Assembly: GCA_036897095.1 (NCBI GenBank)
Contig: JAYMSP010001652.1
Span: 1-29,976 of the forward strand
Length of the DNA stretch: 29,976 bases
Source: Plantago elongata
Lineage: Eukaryota > Streptophyta > Magnoliopsida > Lamiales > Plantaginaceae
Reading direction: 5' to 3'
Part shown: positions 22,393 through 29,976 of the stretch, piece by piece
Numbering within the stretch: the stretch's first letter is position 1
Layout of the letters: each line of letters begins with the position of its first letter
Notes under the pieces: generated by a model
Told to the model about the DNA's origin: nothing
The model's input: the letters and a program-made list of their open reading frames with translations, nothing else
Database searches by the model: none
Translations under genes and position numbers: made by a program

Positions 22393-23331
22393 GTGACCGA
22401 AACAAGAAACTGTGTTATAGATCCGACTTGTGCAGACCAAAACAAAGAAGGAAAAGATTGTGGGGGACGGGTCCTGCATGAGAACCGAATGGAGTCCGAT
22501 GAGGAAATCATAGGAGTGCAATTGGTTGACGGGCGGATGGACCGAGAAGTAAAGATCGGCTCCGGCATTGATGATGAGTTGACCTTCGCTATGACATCTT
22601 TCCTACGAAATAATGTGGACGTTTTCGCATGGAGCACCGACGACTTGACATGAATAGATCATCGGGTTATGGTGAACTCACTTAATGTAGATCCCTTCAT
22701 CCGACCAATCAAACAAAAGAAGAGGGATCATGGAGTTGTGAGCGATAAGATCATAGCCGAGGAAGTGAGCCGACTACTACATGCGTGACACATCCAAGAA
22801 GTTCATTACTCAGACTGGATATGTGTAACGACTTTACTTCTCTCAACAAGCATTGTCCTAAAGATCCTTACCCTCTCCCGAGGATAGATCAGCTAGTTTA
22901 CTCCACAGCCTGATGTGCGCTCCTAAGCTTCATGGATGCCTTCTAAGGATTCTATAAGCTTAGAATGGCCGAGGAGGATATAAAGAAGATGGCCTTCATC
23001 ACAACTGGTGGAGTGTATTTTTCAAAGTCATGGCATTCGGACTTCAAAACGCTGGAGCTACATACCTGCGATTGATGAATCTCATGTTTCGAGAAGAACA
23101 TGGTCGGTCAATGGAAGTCTATGTGGATGACATACTAGTTAAGAGCAAAGAAGCGGGTGATCACTTGCCACACTTGGAAAGATGTTTTGCAATACTCAAA
23201 AAGTACGGGATGAAACTAAACCCATCGAAGTGTACCTTTGAGTCCGTGGAGGAAAGTTCCTCGGATACATGGTGACCCAGAGGGGAGTTGGGGCTAATCC
23301 CGAGAGATTAGAGCAATCGTGGATTTGCCTC
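22393..23331 (+). pseudogene. Reverse transcriptase, with stops, a small deletion and frameshifts
   Basis: The approach segment 'NNVDVFAWSTDDL' is followed by stop TGA 22651-22653 and a second stop TGA 22786-22788. At 22818 the sequence jumps from '..DW' to 'MCNDF', losing roughly 15 codons that normally hold the 'VKKKNGKWR' block. 'KDPYPLPRIDQLV' and 'FMDAF' (first catalytic Asp 22935-22937) are present, then stop TAA 22944-22946. The palm resumes at 23030-23275: 'MAFGLQNAGATY' and the catalytic 'YVDD' near 23120-23131, 'LKKYGMKLNPSKC'. A frame change near 23250 precedes 'KFLGYMVTQRG'. Confidence 0.9.
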
Positions 23332-23996
23332 ATCCCGAAAAGCTAAGAGATGTGCAGAGATTAATCGGGAAGGTTATCTCTTTAAGTCGGTTCATTTCGA
23401 GATCAACTGAGAAGAATTTGCCTTTCTTCAAAACGCTCCGAAGAACTGACAAATTTGAATGGACGGATGAATGTCAGCTAGCTTTTGAAAGCTTAAAGAC
23501 TTATTTGGCTACACCGCCATTGCTGGCAAAACCCGAGGACGGAGAACCTCTTTATATTTACTTAGCCGTCTCGGCTGAAGTGGTAAACTCGGTTCTCGTA
23601 AGGATCAGCAAGAGCGAGCATCTACATATCTACTACCTTAGCAAAGTCCTCACCCCAGCTGAAAATAACTATAAGGAAATTGAGAAATACGCTCTCTGTC
23701 TGGTAGAAGTCGCGCAAAAATTAAAGCTATATTTTCAATCCCACAAGATAATGGTGCTCACAAGCCAACCTTTGAAACAAGTCTTAGGCGATGCGGGTAA
23801 GTCGGGGAGACTGGCCAAATGGACCATTGAGTTGGGAGATCACACAATCGAGTATCAGGCCCCGGTAGCAAAGAAGGTTCATGTATTGGCTGACTTCTTA
23901 GCCGAGTACCCGTCCACGATGGATGAGCCCGATGACAAGAACAAGGACACACCGCCATGCCGAGAATGCAACTATTCTAGTTCTTTCCTCAACTGA
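23319..23996 (+). pseudogene. RT connection and first (degenerate) RNase H domain
   Basis: An open frame of 225 codons. Residues 1-50 are the end of RT ('LRDVQRLIGKVISLSRFIS'). RNase H follows: 'GEPLYIYLAVSAEVVNSVLV', 'YYLSKVLTPAENNYKEIEK', 'LTSQPLKQVLGDAGKSGRL', 'LADFLAEYP'. The first catalytic Asp of Ty3 RNase H ('tDAS') is replaced by Leu-Ala ('YLAVS'). That loss is usual for the first RNase H of Tat elements, which have a second RNase H, so it is probably ancestral rather than damage in this copy. Confidence 0.85.
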
Positions 23997-24096
23997 CCCC
24001 ATGATCGAGACCATTTGGGGTGATCCCGTGGCCGACTGGAACATTAGTCGGACATGTGAGGAAATCTTACCACCATCACCCCCGACTAGATCAGTT

Positions 24097-24540
24097 GAGC
24101 CTGTGAAACGAGAAGTATGGGCATTATATGTGGATGGATCCTCGACTTCTCATGCAGGCAGAACATGCTTACTTTTGGTTAGCCCCGAGGGTGCAGAGAT
24201 GGAATATGTCGTCTGTTTGACATTCCCTGTCACAAACAACGAGGCCGAGTATGAAGCATTACTCATAGGGATGAAAATGGCCAAATCAGTCATGGCCAGG
24301 AAACTAGAAGCCTTCTCAGATTCAAAACTGGTGACCGAACATTTTTCGGGAAAATTCACAACTAAGAGTGCCTCCATGATTAAGTACTTTCAACTTGTGA
24401 AGGATTTAGCAAAGACTTTCGACACATTCACTCTTTAGAAGATTGATCGGTCCTTGAATGCGAGAGCTGATGGACTTTCTAAGTGGGCTACGACATCTGG
24501 AGCTGTGGATACTTGGACTGTAGTCTTAATGACCAAAGGT
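24097..24540 (+). pseudogene. Second, archaeal-type RNase H (aRNH)
   Basis: Tat-lineage elements carry an additional RNase H after the first. Here 'WALYVDGSSTSHAG' gives the first catalytic Asp, 'TNNEAEYEALLIGMKMAK' the Glu, 'AFSDSKLVTEHFSG' the second Asp, and 'NARADGLSKWA' the last Asp. A Gly-Ala segment usually following 'SST..G' appears shortened. A single in-frame stop (TAG 24436-24438) precedes the last motif, so the domain would be cut before its final catalytic residue. Confidence 0.85.
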
Positions 24541-24738
24541 GCTTCCTCTATCTCTGGGATCGAAATCATAGGGGTACTCACGACATCTGAGAACCGGATG
24601 ACCCCGCTTATCTCTGACTTCTCGGAAGGAATACTTTCGAACAATCCAGCTGAAAGCCGACGTTTATAGAGGAAGCTCCAAAGACTCGTGGATGGGCACG
24701 GATTTATACAAGGTATCTTTTGATGGTACACTACTCCA
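24541..24738 (+). other. aRNH-integrase linker
   Basis: Contains the short decayed phrase 'MTPLISDFSEGILSNNPAE'; Tat elements usually have a similar tether ('W..pi..yl..g.lP.d..ea+.l') just before integrase. A stop at 24667-24669 ends the reading. Confidence 0.5.
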
Positions 24739-25814
24739 TTGTGCCACTCCAGAAGAGGCAGACACCACCCTCATAGAAATTCACCAGGATCATGTGGCAA
24801 TCACTCGGGAGGGAGGGTGTTAGCACATAAAATTCACCAGACATGTTTCTACTGGCCGACTATGCAGAAGGAAGCCAACATATTCTCCCGATCTTGCGAA
24901 GATTACCAGATGTTCGCTCGAATACCCCACCAGCCGACAATCCCGATGATTTCCACTTTCATTACTTGCCCTTTTGATCGATGGGGGATTGATATAGTCG
25001 AAACTTTTCCACCTGCACCGGGAAATATCAAGTTCTTGATCGTCGCAGTAGAGTACTTTTCCAAATGGGTTGAAGCAAAGCCTACGGTAGGAATGACCAA
25101 GGATGATGTCATAAGATTCCTGTGAAAACTAACTTGTCAGTTCGGGCTACCCTGAATATTGGTGGCCGACAATGGGCAACAATTTAGTGGGAGGAAGCTC
25201 CGATAATGTGTGAAGAAATGAAGATCGACCAACACTTCACTTCTGTTGGCTACCCACAAGCAAATGGCCAGACCGAGGTGACCAATCGTACCATTGTGGA
25301 TAACCTACAGAAGAGACTGGGGGAGGCTAAGGGAGACTGGGCGGATGAGCTCGATGGAGTCCTATGGGCATATCACACGACTGCTCGGACTGCTACTCGA
25401 GAAACTCCTTTCAATCTACTCTACGGTTCGGAATTCGTCATTCCTGTTGAAGTGGATGTCATGACCGAACGTATCCAAGGATACGTACCGGACTACAATC
25501 ATGACAAGCACATTTACGATCTCGACATGTTAGAGAGTGTTCGGAGCATGACATTGGCCCGAACAATAGGCTACCAGGCCACTATGGCTCGTGCTTACAA
25601 CAAGAATGTCCGCAAACGGGACTTGCAAATCGGAGACCTTGTTCTCACCAAAGCCGAGGTACAAGGCCACGTTGGGAAACTAGAACCCAAGTGGAAAGGC
25701 CCATTCAAGGTGGTCTAAGCAAGCATCAGCGGAAGCTATGAGCTGACCGAGATGAATGGGAAACTCGTGGAGTGCACCTGGAATGCTAGGAACCTTCAGA
25801 AGTTCTACCCTTGA
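24739..25814 (+). pseudogene. Integrase, catalytic triad visible but zinc finger and frame broken
   Basis: The zinc-binding region is seen as 'HSGGRVLAHKIHQTCFYWPTM' (cut here by frame changes upstream) and 'RSCEDYQMF', where the last Cys of the usual C-x2-C is Tyr. The catalytic core shows Asp in 'RWGIDIVETFP', Asp in 'VADNGQQFSG' and Glu in 'QANGQTEVTNRTI', the expected D, D, E. Stops TGA 25123-25125 and TGA 25153-25155 lie between the first two, and a frame change near 25203 precedes 'CEEMKIDQHFTSVGYPQ'. The C-terminal module has the GPF motif ('EPKWKGPFKVV'), then stop TAA, and ends 'WNARNLQKFYP' at TGA 25812-25814. Confidence 0.9.
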
Positions 25815-25921
25815 GAGGAATTTTTAATGTTTTGAGAATCGGTATGACCGAGACCCTTGTAATCGATTCCTCTGAGGAATCCCCCTTTTGATCATCAATA
25901 CAAGTTGTTTTACTTTCAAAA

Positions 25922-26436
25922 GTACAAGTGTAAACTCCTCGGCCAACTAACGAAAAGCCGAGTATCACTAAACAAACTGCGAAATTGTACAAGTGCAATC
26001 TCCTCGGCTAACTAACGAAAAGCCGAGTATCACTAAACAAACTGCGAAATTGTACAAGTGCAATCTCCTCAACTAACTAACGAAAAGTCGAGTATCACTA
26101 AACACACTGCGAAATTGTACAAGTGCAATCTCCTCGGCTAACTAATGTAAAGCCGAGTATCACTAAACAAACTGCAAAATTGTACAAGTGCAATTTCCTC
26201 GGCTGACTAACAAAAAGCCGAGTGTCACTAAACAAACTGTGAAATTGTACAAGTGCAATCTCCTCGGCTAACTAACGAAAAGCTGAGTATCACTAAAAAA
26301 AACTGCGAAATTGTACAAGTGCAATCTCCTCGGCTAACTAACGAAAGGTCGAGTATCACTCAAACTACAAAAGAGTACAAGTGTAAACTACTTAGTTGAC
26401 TAACAAGTAGCCGAACCACACACTAACAAAAGTACA
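25922..26436 (+). repeat. 65-bp tandem repeat array, eight units, each with a hairpin
   Basis: 'gtacaagtg' recurs at 25922, 25987, 26052, 26117, 26182, 26247, 26313 and 26375, giving periods of 65, 65, 65, 65, 65, 66 and 62. The last units are the most diverged. Most units contain CTCGGCT, then 'aactaacgaaa', then AGCCGAG, a 7-bp inverted repeat able to form a stem. The array lies just after pol, where Tat elements are known to have a hypervariable 3' UTR rich in tandem repeats that can seed satellite DNA. Confidence 0.9.
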
Positions 26437-26486
26437 AAAAAACACAAGTATTCAACATAGTTTCCACAATACTTTGTTCAATACTT

Positions 26487-26502
26487 GGGGGGGGGGGGGG
26501 GG
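26487..26502 (+). repeat. Homopolymer of 16 G
   Basis: A run of G directly followed by 'agaaaatagg'. It lies between the tandem array and the antisense gene. Purine-rich, but not adjacent to an LTR, so not the 3' polypurine tract; the exact length may be affected by sequencing error. Confidence 0.8.
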
Positions 26503-26738
26503 AGAAAATAGGAAAAAGCTATGAATAAAAGGAGTTGATAACACCTAAAAAAAATATTACATATCGATAATTAGCTAAGAGGTCAGCCTCAGATCTCGCA
26601 TAAGGCGAAGATACTAACAGAGTTTAGACAAGATGTAAGGATGACCGACAAAAGAATGGTCCCTCACAAACGGAGTGCATAGTTAGTAATCAACCCTATA
26701 CAACTATTAGAGTTCGGAAAAAAGACATGTCAACTAGA

Positions 26739-27060
26739 TTAAACAACAGGGTGAGGAGACTCGGGAATTACGGATCCTAGGGAGTCAGACGATGATTCAG
26801 TCTGATAAGCCGACTTGATCTTCCTCCAAGCCTTCTTGACCTTCATGGTTCCTTCGGTGCCAGCCACCTCCTCCACCACAATCTCCATCCCGGCCACATG
26901 TCTGTAAGCTTGAGGAATACGGCACCATTCGCGATCAAGGTCGGTGAGATGGGGATCATAGATCCGAGAATGGAAGAACAGCTCAGGAAACCAAGTGGGG
27001 AAGTTCAGATGGAACTCTCCTCGGACGTCGGGAAAGCCATCAACGGGGGCACCGCACACA
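26739..27060 (-). pseudogene. Antisense Tat gene, C-terminal segment
   Basis: On the minus strand this follows the coiled-coil segment after a frame change near 27061. It reads 'GAPVDGFPDVRGEFHLNFPT' and ends '..SSDSLGSVIPESPHPVV' at 26739. The stretch from 26503 to 26738 beyond it has no gene and would be the 3' untranslated part of this antisense gene. No family recognised for this segment. Confidence 0.55.
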
Positions 27061-27561
27061 TTACCACCATTCCTCAGTCTGCAGCTCCTCAAATGAACGT
27101 TCATCTTTGTCCACATATTCTTCATTGTCGGCATTGTTCATCATATCCAACGCGGTGTTATCAATCTTGAAATTCTCGGGCAGCATCTTTAGCTTGATCA
27201 GTTGACCAAATGGCAGATGTGACTCCTTGGCACGAAAGACTCTAGCTTCCTCCATCATCTTGTTGTAGTAAGACCAAGAGCCTAGAAAGTCCCGAACAAC
27301 TTCCACTCGGGTCAGCTGAAACTTCCTCAGCAAGAAGTTATATGACTTCTGCCGACTGGAAGCCAGGGCTTTGGCTATGAGGCTCTCATGGTCGGCCCGA
27401 TCTTTCTCATCCTCAACCTCCTTCTCAAGGCGTTTCTTCCCGGCCTCCAGAGCTCCCCGAGCAGCCTCACTTTCTGCAAGAGCCTTTTTAGAGGCCTCGA
27501 GTTCGGCCACCAAAGCAGTATTGTCGGGAGCAATCTTCAAGTTTGTCAGAGCGTCAACATG
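27061..27561 (-). pseudogene. Antisense Tat gene, coiled-coil segment
   Basis: An open frame of about 160 codons. Its first half is a heptad-like, Ala/Glu/Lys-rich coiled coil ('ALVAELEASKKALAESEAAR', 'LEKEVEDEKDRADHESLIAK'). It is followed by 'SWSYYNKMMEEARVFRA' and an acidic end 'NADNEEYVDKDERSFEEL'. Coiled coils near the C-terminus are usual in the extra antisense proteins of Tat elements. The segment is clean, unlike pol on the other strand, and ends at a frame change rather than a natural stop. Confidence 0.7.
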
Positions 27562-27594
27562 ATTGGATACATGTGGATCATTATGATATTAAGT

Positions 27595-27833
27595 TAATAT
27601 GGTCCTGAATAAAAGTGGACCGACGAACTTAAGTTGATGGCATGGAGGGAAACTTAACATATCAGAGAGAAGTTTCAAGCTGAGGCCGAGGGCCTCTTGG
27701 TCGAAGTGTTTCAATTTCTCTACCAAGAACTCCTCAATCGTGAGCTGACTCTTCTTGGAAATCCGGCTCTTGTTCCTGGCTTCTCGGTCCCTCTTCTTAG
27801 TCTTGTCTACGACTGGGTCACTAGAGCCGAACC
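27595..27833 (-). pseudogene. Antisense Tat gene, basic segment after a predicted intron
   Basis: A predicted acceptor (AG at 27835-27834 on the minus strand) leads into 'GFGSSDPVVDKTKKRDREAR', then 'SRISKKSQLTIEEFLVEKL'. It is rich in Lys and Arg with a nuclear-localisation look. The codon phase at this acceptor does not match the donor at 27913, so either one base has been lost or the true junction differs. The reading ends in an AT-rich stretch near 27595. Confidence 0.5.
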
Positions 27834-27913
27834 CTACATATACAAATAGCATATTCGAGTCAATCACAGGTTACTCGGATAACCAATGTCGATCGAATGG
27901 ATGCCAGAGTTAC

Positions 27914-28080
27914 CTCAACAGTCGGAGGCGGTGGCTTAAGAATGGTAGCAGCACTGACCGGTTCATCGACTTTCAACTTCACCACGTGCCTTCCCAGTTC
28001 CTTCCCGACATTCATCGCCCCCACCTTTGCAGCAAGTTTCTGCTTGTTCAAAGCGGTAGCCGTCGACATGATCCAGTAAT
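27914..28080 (-). pseudogene. Antisense Tat gene, internal exon
   Basis: A minus-strand segment is bounded by a good acceptor (..catatgCAG before 28080) and a good donor (GAG then GTAACT at 27913). It reads 'MSTATALNKQKLAAKVGAMN', then '..HVVKLKVDEPVSAATILKPPPPTVE'. Reading on past the donor gives only a short tail to a stop, which supports a real intron. Confidence 0.55.
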
Positions 28081-28154
28081 CTGCATATGAAAAAATAAGA
28101 GTTAAAGGAGAGTCGAGTAAAATAAAACCGACGAAAATAAGATGGACACTTACT

Positions 28155-28240
28155 GAGATCCTCCCTATTATTACAATAAAACGGGGGTGCTAGTTAAGAG
28201 ATCCTCCCTATTATTACAATAAAACGGGGGTGCTAGTTAA
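28155..28240. repeat. Perfect 43-bp tandem duplication
   Basis: Two identical adjacent 43-base copies, 28155-28197 and 28198-28240, each start 'gagatcctcc' and end 'gctagttaa'. They lie in the predicted intron between the acidic exon and the next exon of the antisense gene. Identity of the copies indicates a recent event or an assembly artefact. Confidence 0.9.
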
Positions 28241-28282
28241 TCCGGACAGAAAGAGTTGTGGTTGAATAACCAACGAGTAAGG

Positions 28283-29085
28283 TTAGTAGTAGTACGTAGG
28301 AGGTTTCCCATCGATATCGAATATGACCCTACACTCCTCGACCATCTCTTCATCCGAGTCTTCACCACCAATGGGTATATCCTCGACTTCTTCGTTGGCA
28401 TCATCGTCCTCGGATTCGGACTCATCCTTGTCCTCGGATCCGGCCCCATCCTCGGATTCCTCTTCATCCTTGGACTTGTCCTCGTCAGGGGCTCCTTTTT
28501 CATCCTTGCTCGACATTTCTTCTCCATCCTCGGACTCTTTCCCATAGCTCACTAACATCTCTACATGGCATAACTCGCCTAACCACCATGGTAATTCCCT
28601 TAAAGGTGCCGATCTGAACTGCTTGTTTTGAAAAACCCGGGGAACTCTCTAAGCCCCCTTCGGGTGTTTGATGTAGAAGTAACGAGGCCACCAGCACCAG
28701 GAATAAGAAGAATCGTAGGGATCCAGGAATCGGTAATTATTCCTAGAAGAAAAGAAATAGTATAAACTATTCTTCACTTCGAAGATGGTGAAGGCCGCTA
28801 ATAACTTGGCCGTGGAAAATACCTCACCTTTTGAGGCCAAGACCACAGTGAAGCACATCAGAGCTCCCATAGAGTTTGGTTGAACCTGTGTTGGACAGAG
28901 TGTAGTTTCCTCAAAGAAAAGGCGAATAGTTTCTATCATCGGCACCCTAAACCCACACCTGAATACTTGCTCGTGAAGCGAGATGCACTCGGTGGGAGGA
29001 TTGTAAAGGGTTTCCTCGAGTTTGGAATAACGATCTCGAAGTCCTCGGGAATTACGAATCTCCGTCGAAGGTCAGGAATCTCTTT
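28283..29085 (-). pseudogene. Antisense Tat gene, 'putative gypsy-type transposon' domain and acidic region
   Basis: From 28945 the minus strand reads 'MPMIETIRLFFEETTLCPTQ', then 'VQPNSMGALMCFTVVLASKG', 'STAKLLAAFTIFEVKNSLYY' and 'WWPRYFYIKHP'. This pattern (F..x..PtQl.PNsw..l..F, then W..rfF.v) is that of the Transposase_28 'putative gypsy type transposon' family. A single TAG (28651-28649) interrupts it. The same frame continues through 'LRELPWWLGEL' into a Ser/Asp/Glu-rich acidic region ('SKDEEESEDGAGSEDKDESE') to TAA after 28286. Upstream, 29085-28946 holds related text ('DLRRRFVIPEDFEIVIPNSR', 'PPTECISLHEQVFRCGFRV') in two frames, so a frameshift lies between. Confidence 0.7.
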
Positions 29086-29849
29086 TTATGTTACTGTGGA
29101 AGAACAAGTCGGAATCAATCGGGAAAGGTTCTTCTCGGAATCCTCTCTCAACGGAACGATTGGTACCGACCTCGCTACCTTGGCGTCCTTAGCCGTCATT
29201 CTCCTCTTGGCCAAATTTGTAACTCTCGGCTCTTCAGGTATCGGCGCTTCGTTAGCCTCCTCACCTGGAACATTTTGGACCACATTATTTATTCCTTCCT
29301 TGGCGGGTACCCCACCCTCATTTTCCACCGGAGTAAACTTTTGCTCCTTACTATTTGAATCGGAATGATCGTCCTCGGAGTCTAAGTCCGAGGAACCACT
29401 AGAGGAATCTTCCGAAGTGGAGTCGTTGGGATCTCCTGCCAGGAGTTTAAGATTCACGGGACTAAGTCGGGGGACGGGGGAATAAGGTTCCTCTTGCAAG
29501 AGCAGTTGATAGGGAGCAGGAAGGGCACTGGAACTCCCTTGGTAGAACCCCAACCCGGGAATAGAAGAGAAATGCATGGGATGTAGCACTTGGAGCCTAT
29601 ATTTGTAACCGAGGAAACCGTAAGATTCATGGACTGGCTCTTCCTCGGTGAAATCGGTAACAGAGGTATTCGGCTGCCTTAGGGTGACCGGAGCCTCGGT
29701 GTTTGCTATTTCTACAGAAACGCCGGGTCGACGAACTTCAATACGTAAGGTCGGCGCTTGAGGAGGAGAACTATGTCAAGTTGAACCTCAAACTCGTCAG
29801 GCATGAAATCCGCAATGTCCTCGACTATTTCAGAGGCTGGTCCAAGTCA
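29086..29849 (-). pseudogene. Antisense Tat gene, N-terminal part
   Basis: The minus strand first gives 'EIVEDIADFMPDEFEVQLD', then shifts frame to 'PTLRIEVRRPGVSVEIANTE', and continues into the open frame 29589-29086. That frame contains 'MHFSSIPGLGFYQGSSSALP', then a Ser/Asp/Glu-rich stretch ('DSTSEDSSSGSSDLDSEDDH'). It runs up to the domain at 28945 after another frame change. No known domain in this part. The start of the gene is not identified and may lie beyond the (TA)n tract. Confidence 0.55.
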
Positions 29850-29893
29850 AAAAGCACAATAATGTTAGAGGGTTGATTAACTTCTTTCTCAGC

Positions 29894-29894
<1 letters not shown>

Positions 29895-29972
<78 letters not shown>
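29895..29972. repeat. (TA)n microsatellite at the window end
   Basis: About 78 bases of TA dinucleotides interrupted by two ACATA steps. It lies at or near the 5' side of the antisense gene and before the expected 3' LTR. Confidence 0.95.

Positions 29973-29976
<4 letters not shown>

Larger units (their letters stand above)
16803..29976 (+). mobile_element. Ty3/gypsy retrotransposon of Tat lineage, degenerate, 3' end outside window
   Basis: In order: LTR end with TATA box, primer site, gag, protease, reverse transcriptase, RNase H, second RNase H, integrase, 3' tandem repeats and an antisense gene region. The dual RNase H, the 3' UTR tandem repeats and an extra antisense reading frame after pol are together characteristic of the Tat lineage (Retand- and Ogre-like elements). 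Coding parts carry many stops and frameshifts, and a solo LTR sits in gag. The left boundary at 16803 (a 'tgtaat' start) is a guess because the 3' LTR is not available for comparison. Length beyond 13 kb includes the ~2.6-kb nested insertion. Confidence 0.8.

Noticed and set aside
25922..26436. Tandem 65-bp array considered as CRISPR
   Set aside because: Whole units repeat with no unique spacers, and the context is a plant retrotransposon.
28256..28555. 99-codon hydrophobic open frame on the + strand resembling membrane segments
   Set aside because: It is the reverse complement of the Asp/Glu/Ser-rich antisense exon; complements of such codons yield Leu/Ile/Phe-rich frames.

Overview
This window is nuclear DNA of a flowering plant, most likely a eudicot. 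It is AT-rich and intron-dense, with conventional GT..AG splice sites. It holds two plant housekeeping gene models followed by a pile of decayed LTR retrotransposons. Species level cannot be read from it.

Genes (about 0.4-12 kb, + strand). An apparently intact gene for the gamma subunit of coatomer (COPI vesicle coat) runs from 667 to 7779 in 18 exons. Every predicted junction keeps the frame and the product is 886 residues. Its long first intron carries about six degenerate copies of a ~128-bp tandem repeat. About 1.3 kb downstream, in the same orientation, lies a gene of adenylyl cyclase-associated protein (CAP) type, 9086-11976, in ten exons. Its 5' half carries five nonsense codons and two frameshifts, while the exons for the C-terminal actin-binding CARP domain read cleanly to the natural stop. 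It is called a pseudogene, with that asymmetry flagged.

Transposable elements (about 12.6 kb to the end). First comes a 159-bp MITE with TTAA flanks (12607-12773). Next is a minus-strand LTR retrotransposon (13025-16446) with ~605-bp LTRs, an initiator-Met-tRNA-type primer site and a polypurine tract. Its body is only 2.2 kb, with little more than the tail of pol surviving, so it is non-autonomous. The rest of the window is a large, broken Ty3/gypsy element of the Tat lineage on the + strand. It has LTR end, primer site, gag N-terminus, gag C-terminus with a CHC-type zinc knuckle, protease, reverse transcriptase, a first RNase H, a second 'archaeal-type' RNase H, and integrase. After these come eight 65-bp hairpin-bearing tandem repeats in the 3' non-coding region. 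A ~2.6-kb minus-oriented solo LTR of another gypsy family is nested in gag, flanked by a 5-bp duplication. Downstream of pol, on the opposite strand (29849-26739), lies the remains of an extra antisense gene of the kind known from Tat elements. It appears intron-containing, with a 'putative gypsy-type transposon' domain, an acidic Ser/Asp/Glu region and a coiled coil. The 3' LTR is not in the window, which ends in a (TA)n tract.

The retroelement proteins carry many stops and frameshifts, so none is expected to be active. No tRNA, rRNA, CRISPR array or bacterial-type operon was seen. The items most worth a second look are the spliced antisense gene, the half-intact CAP locus, and the hairpin satellite-like array.
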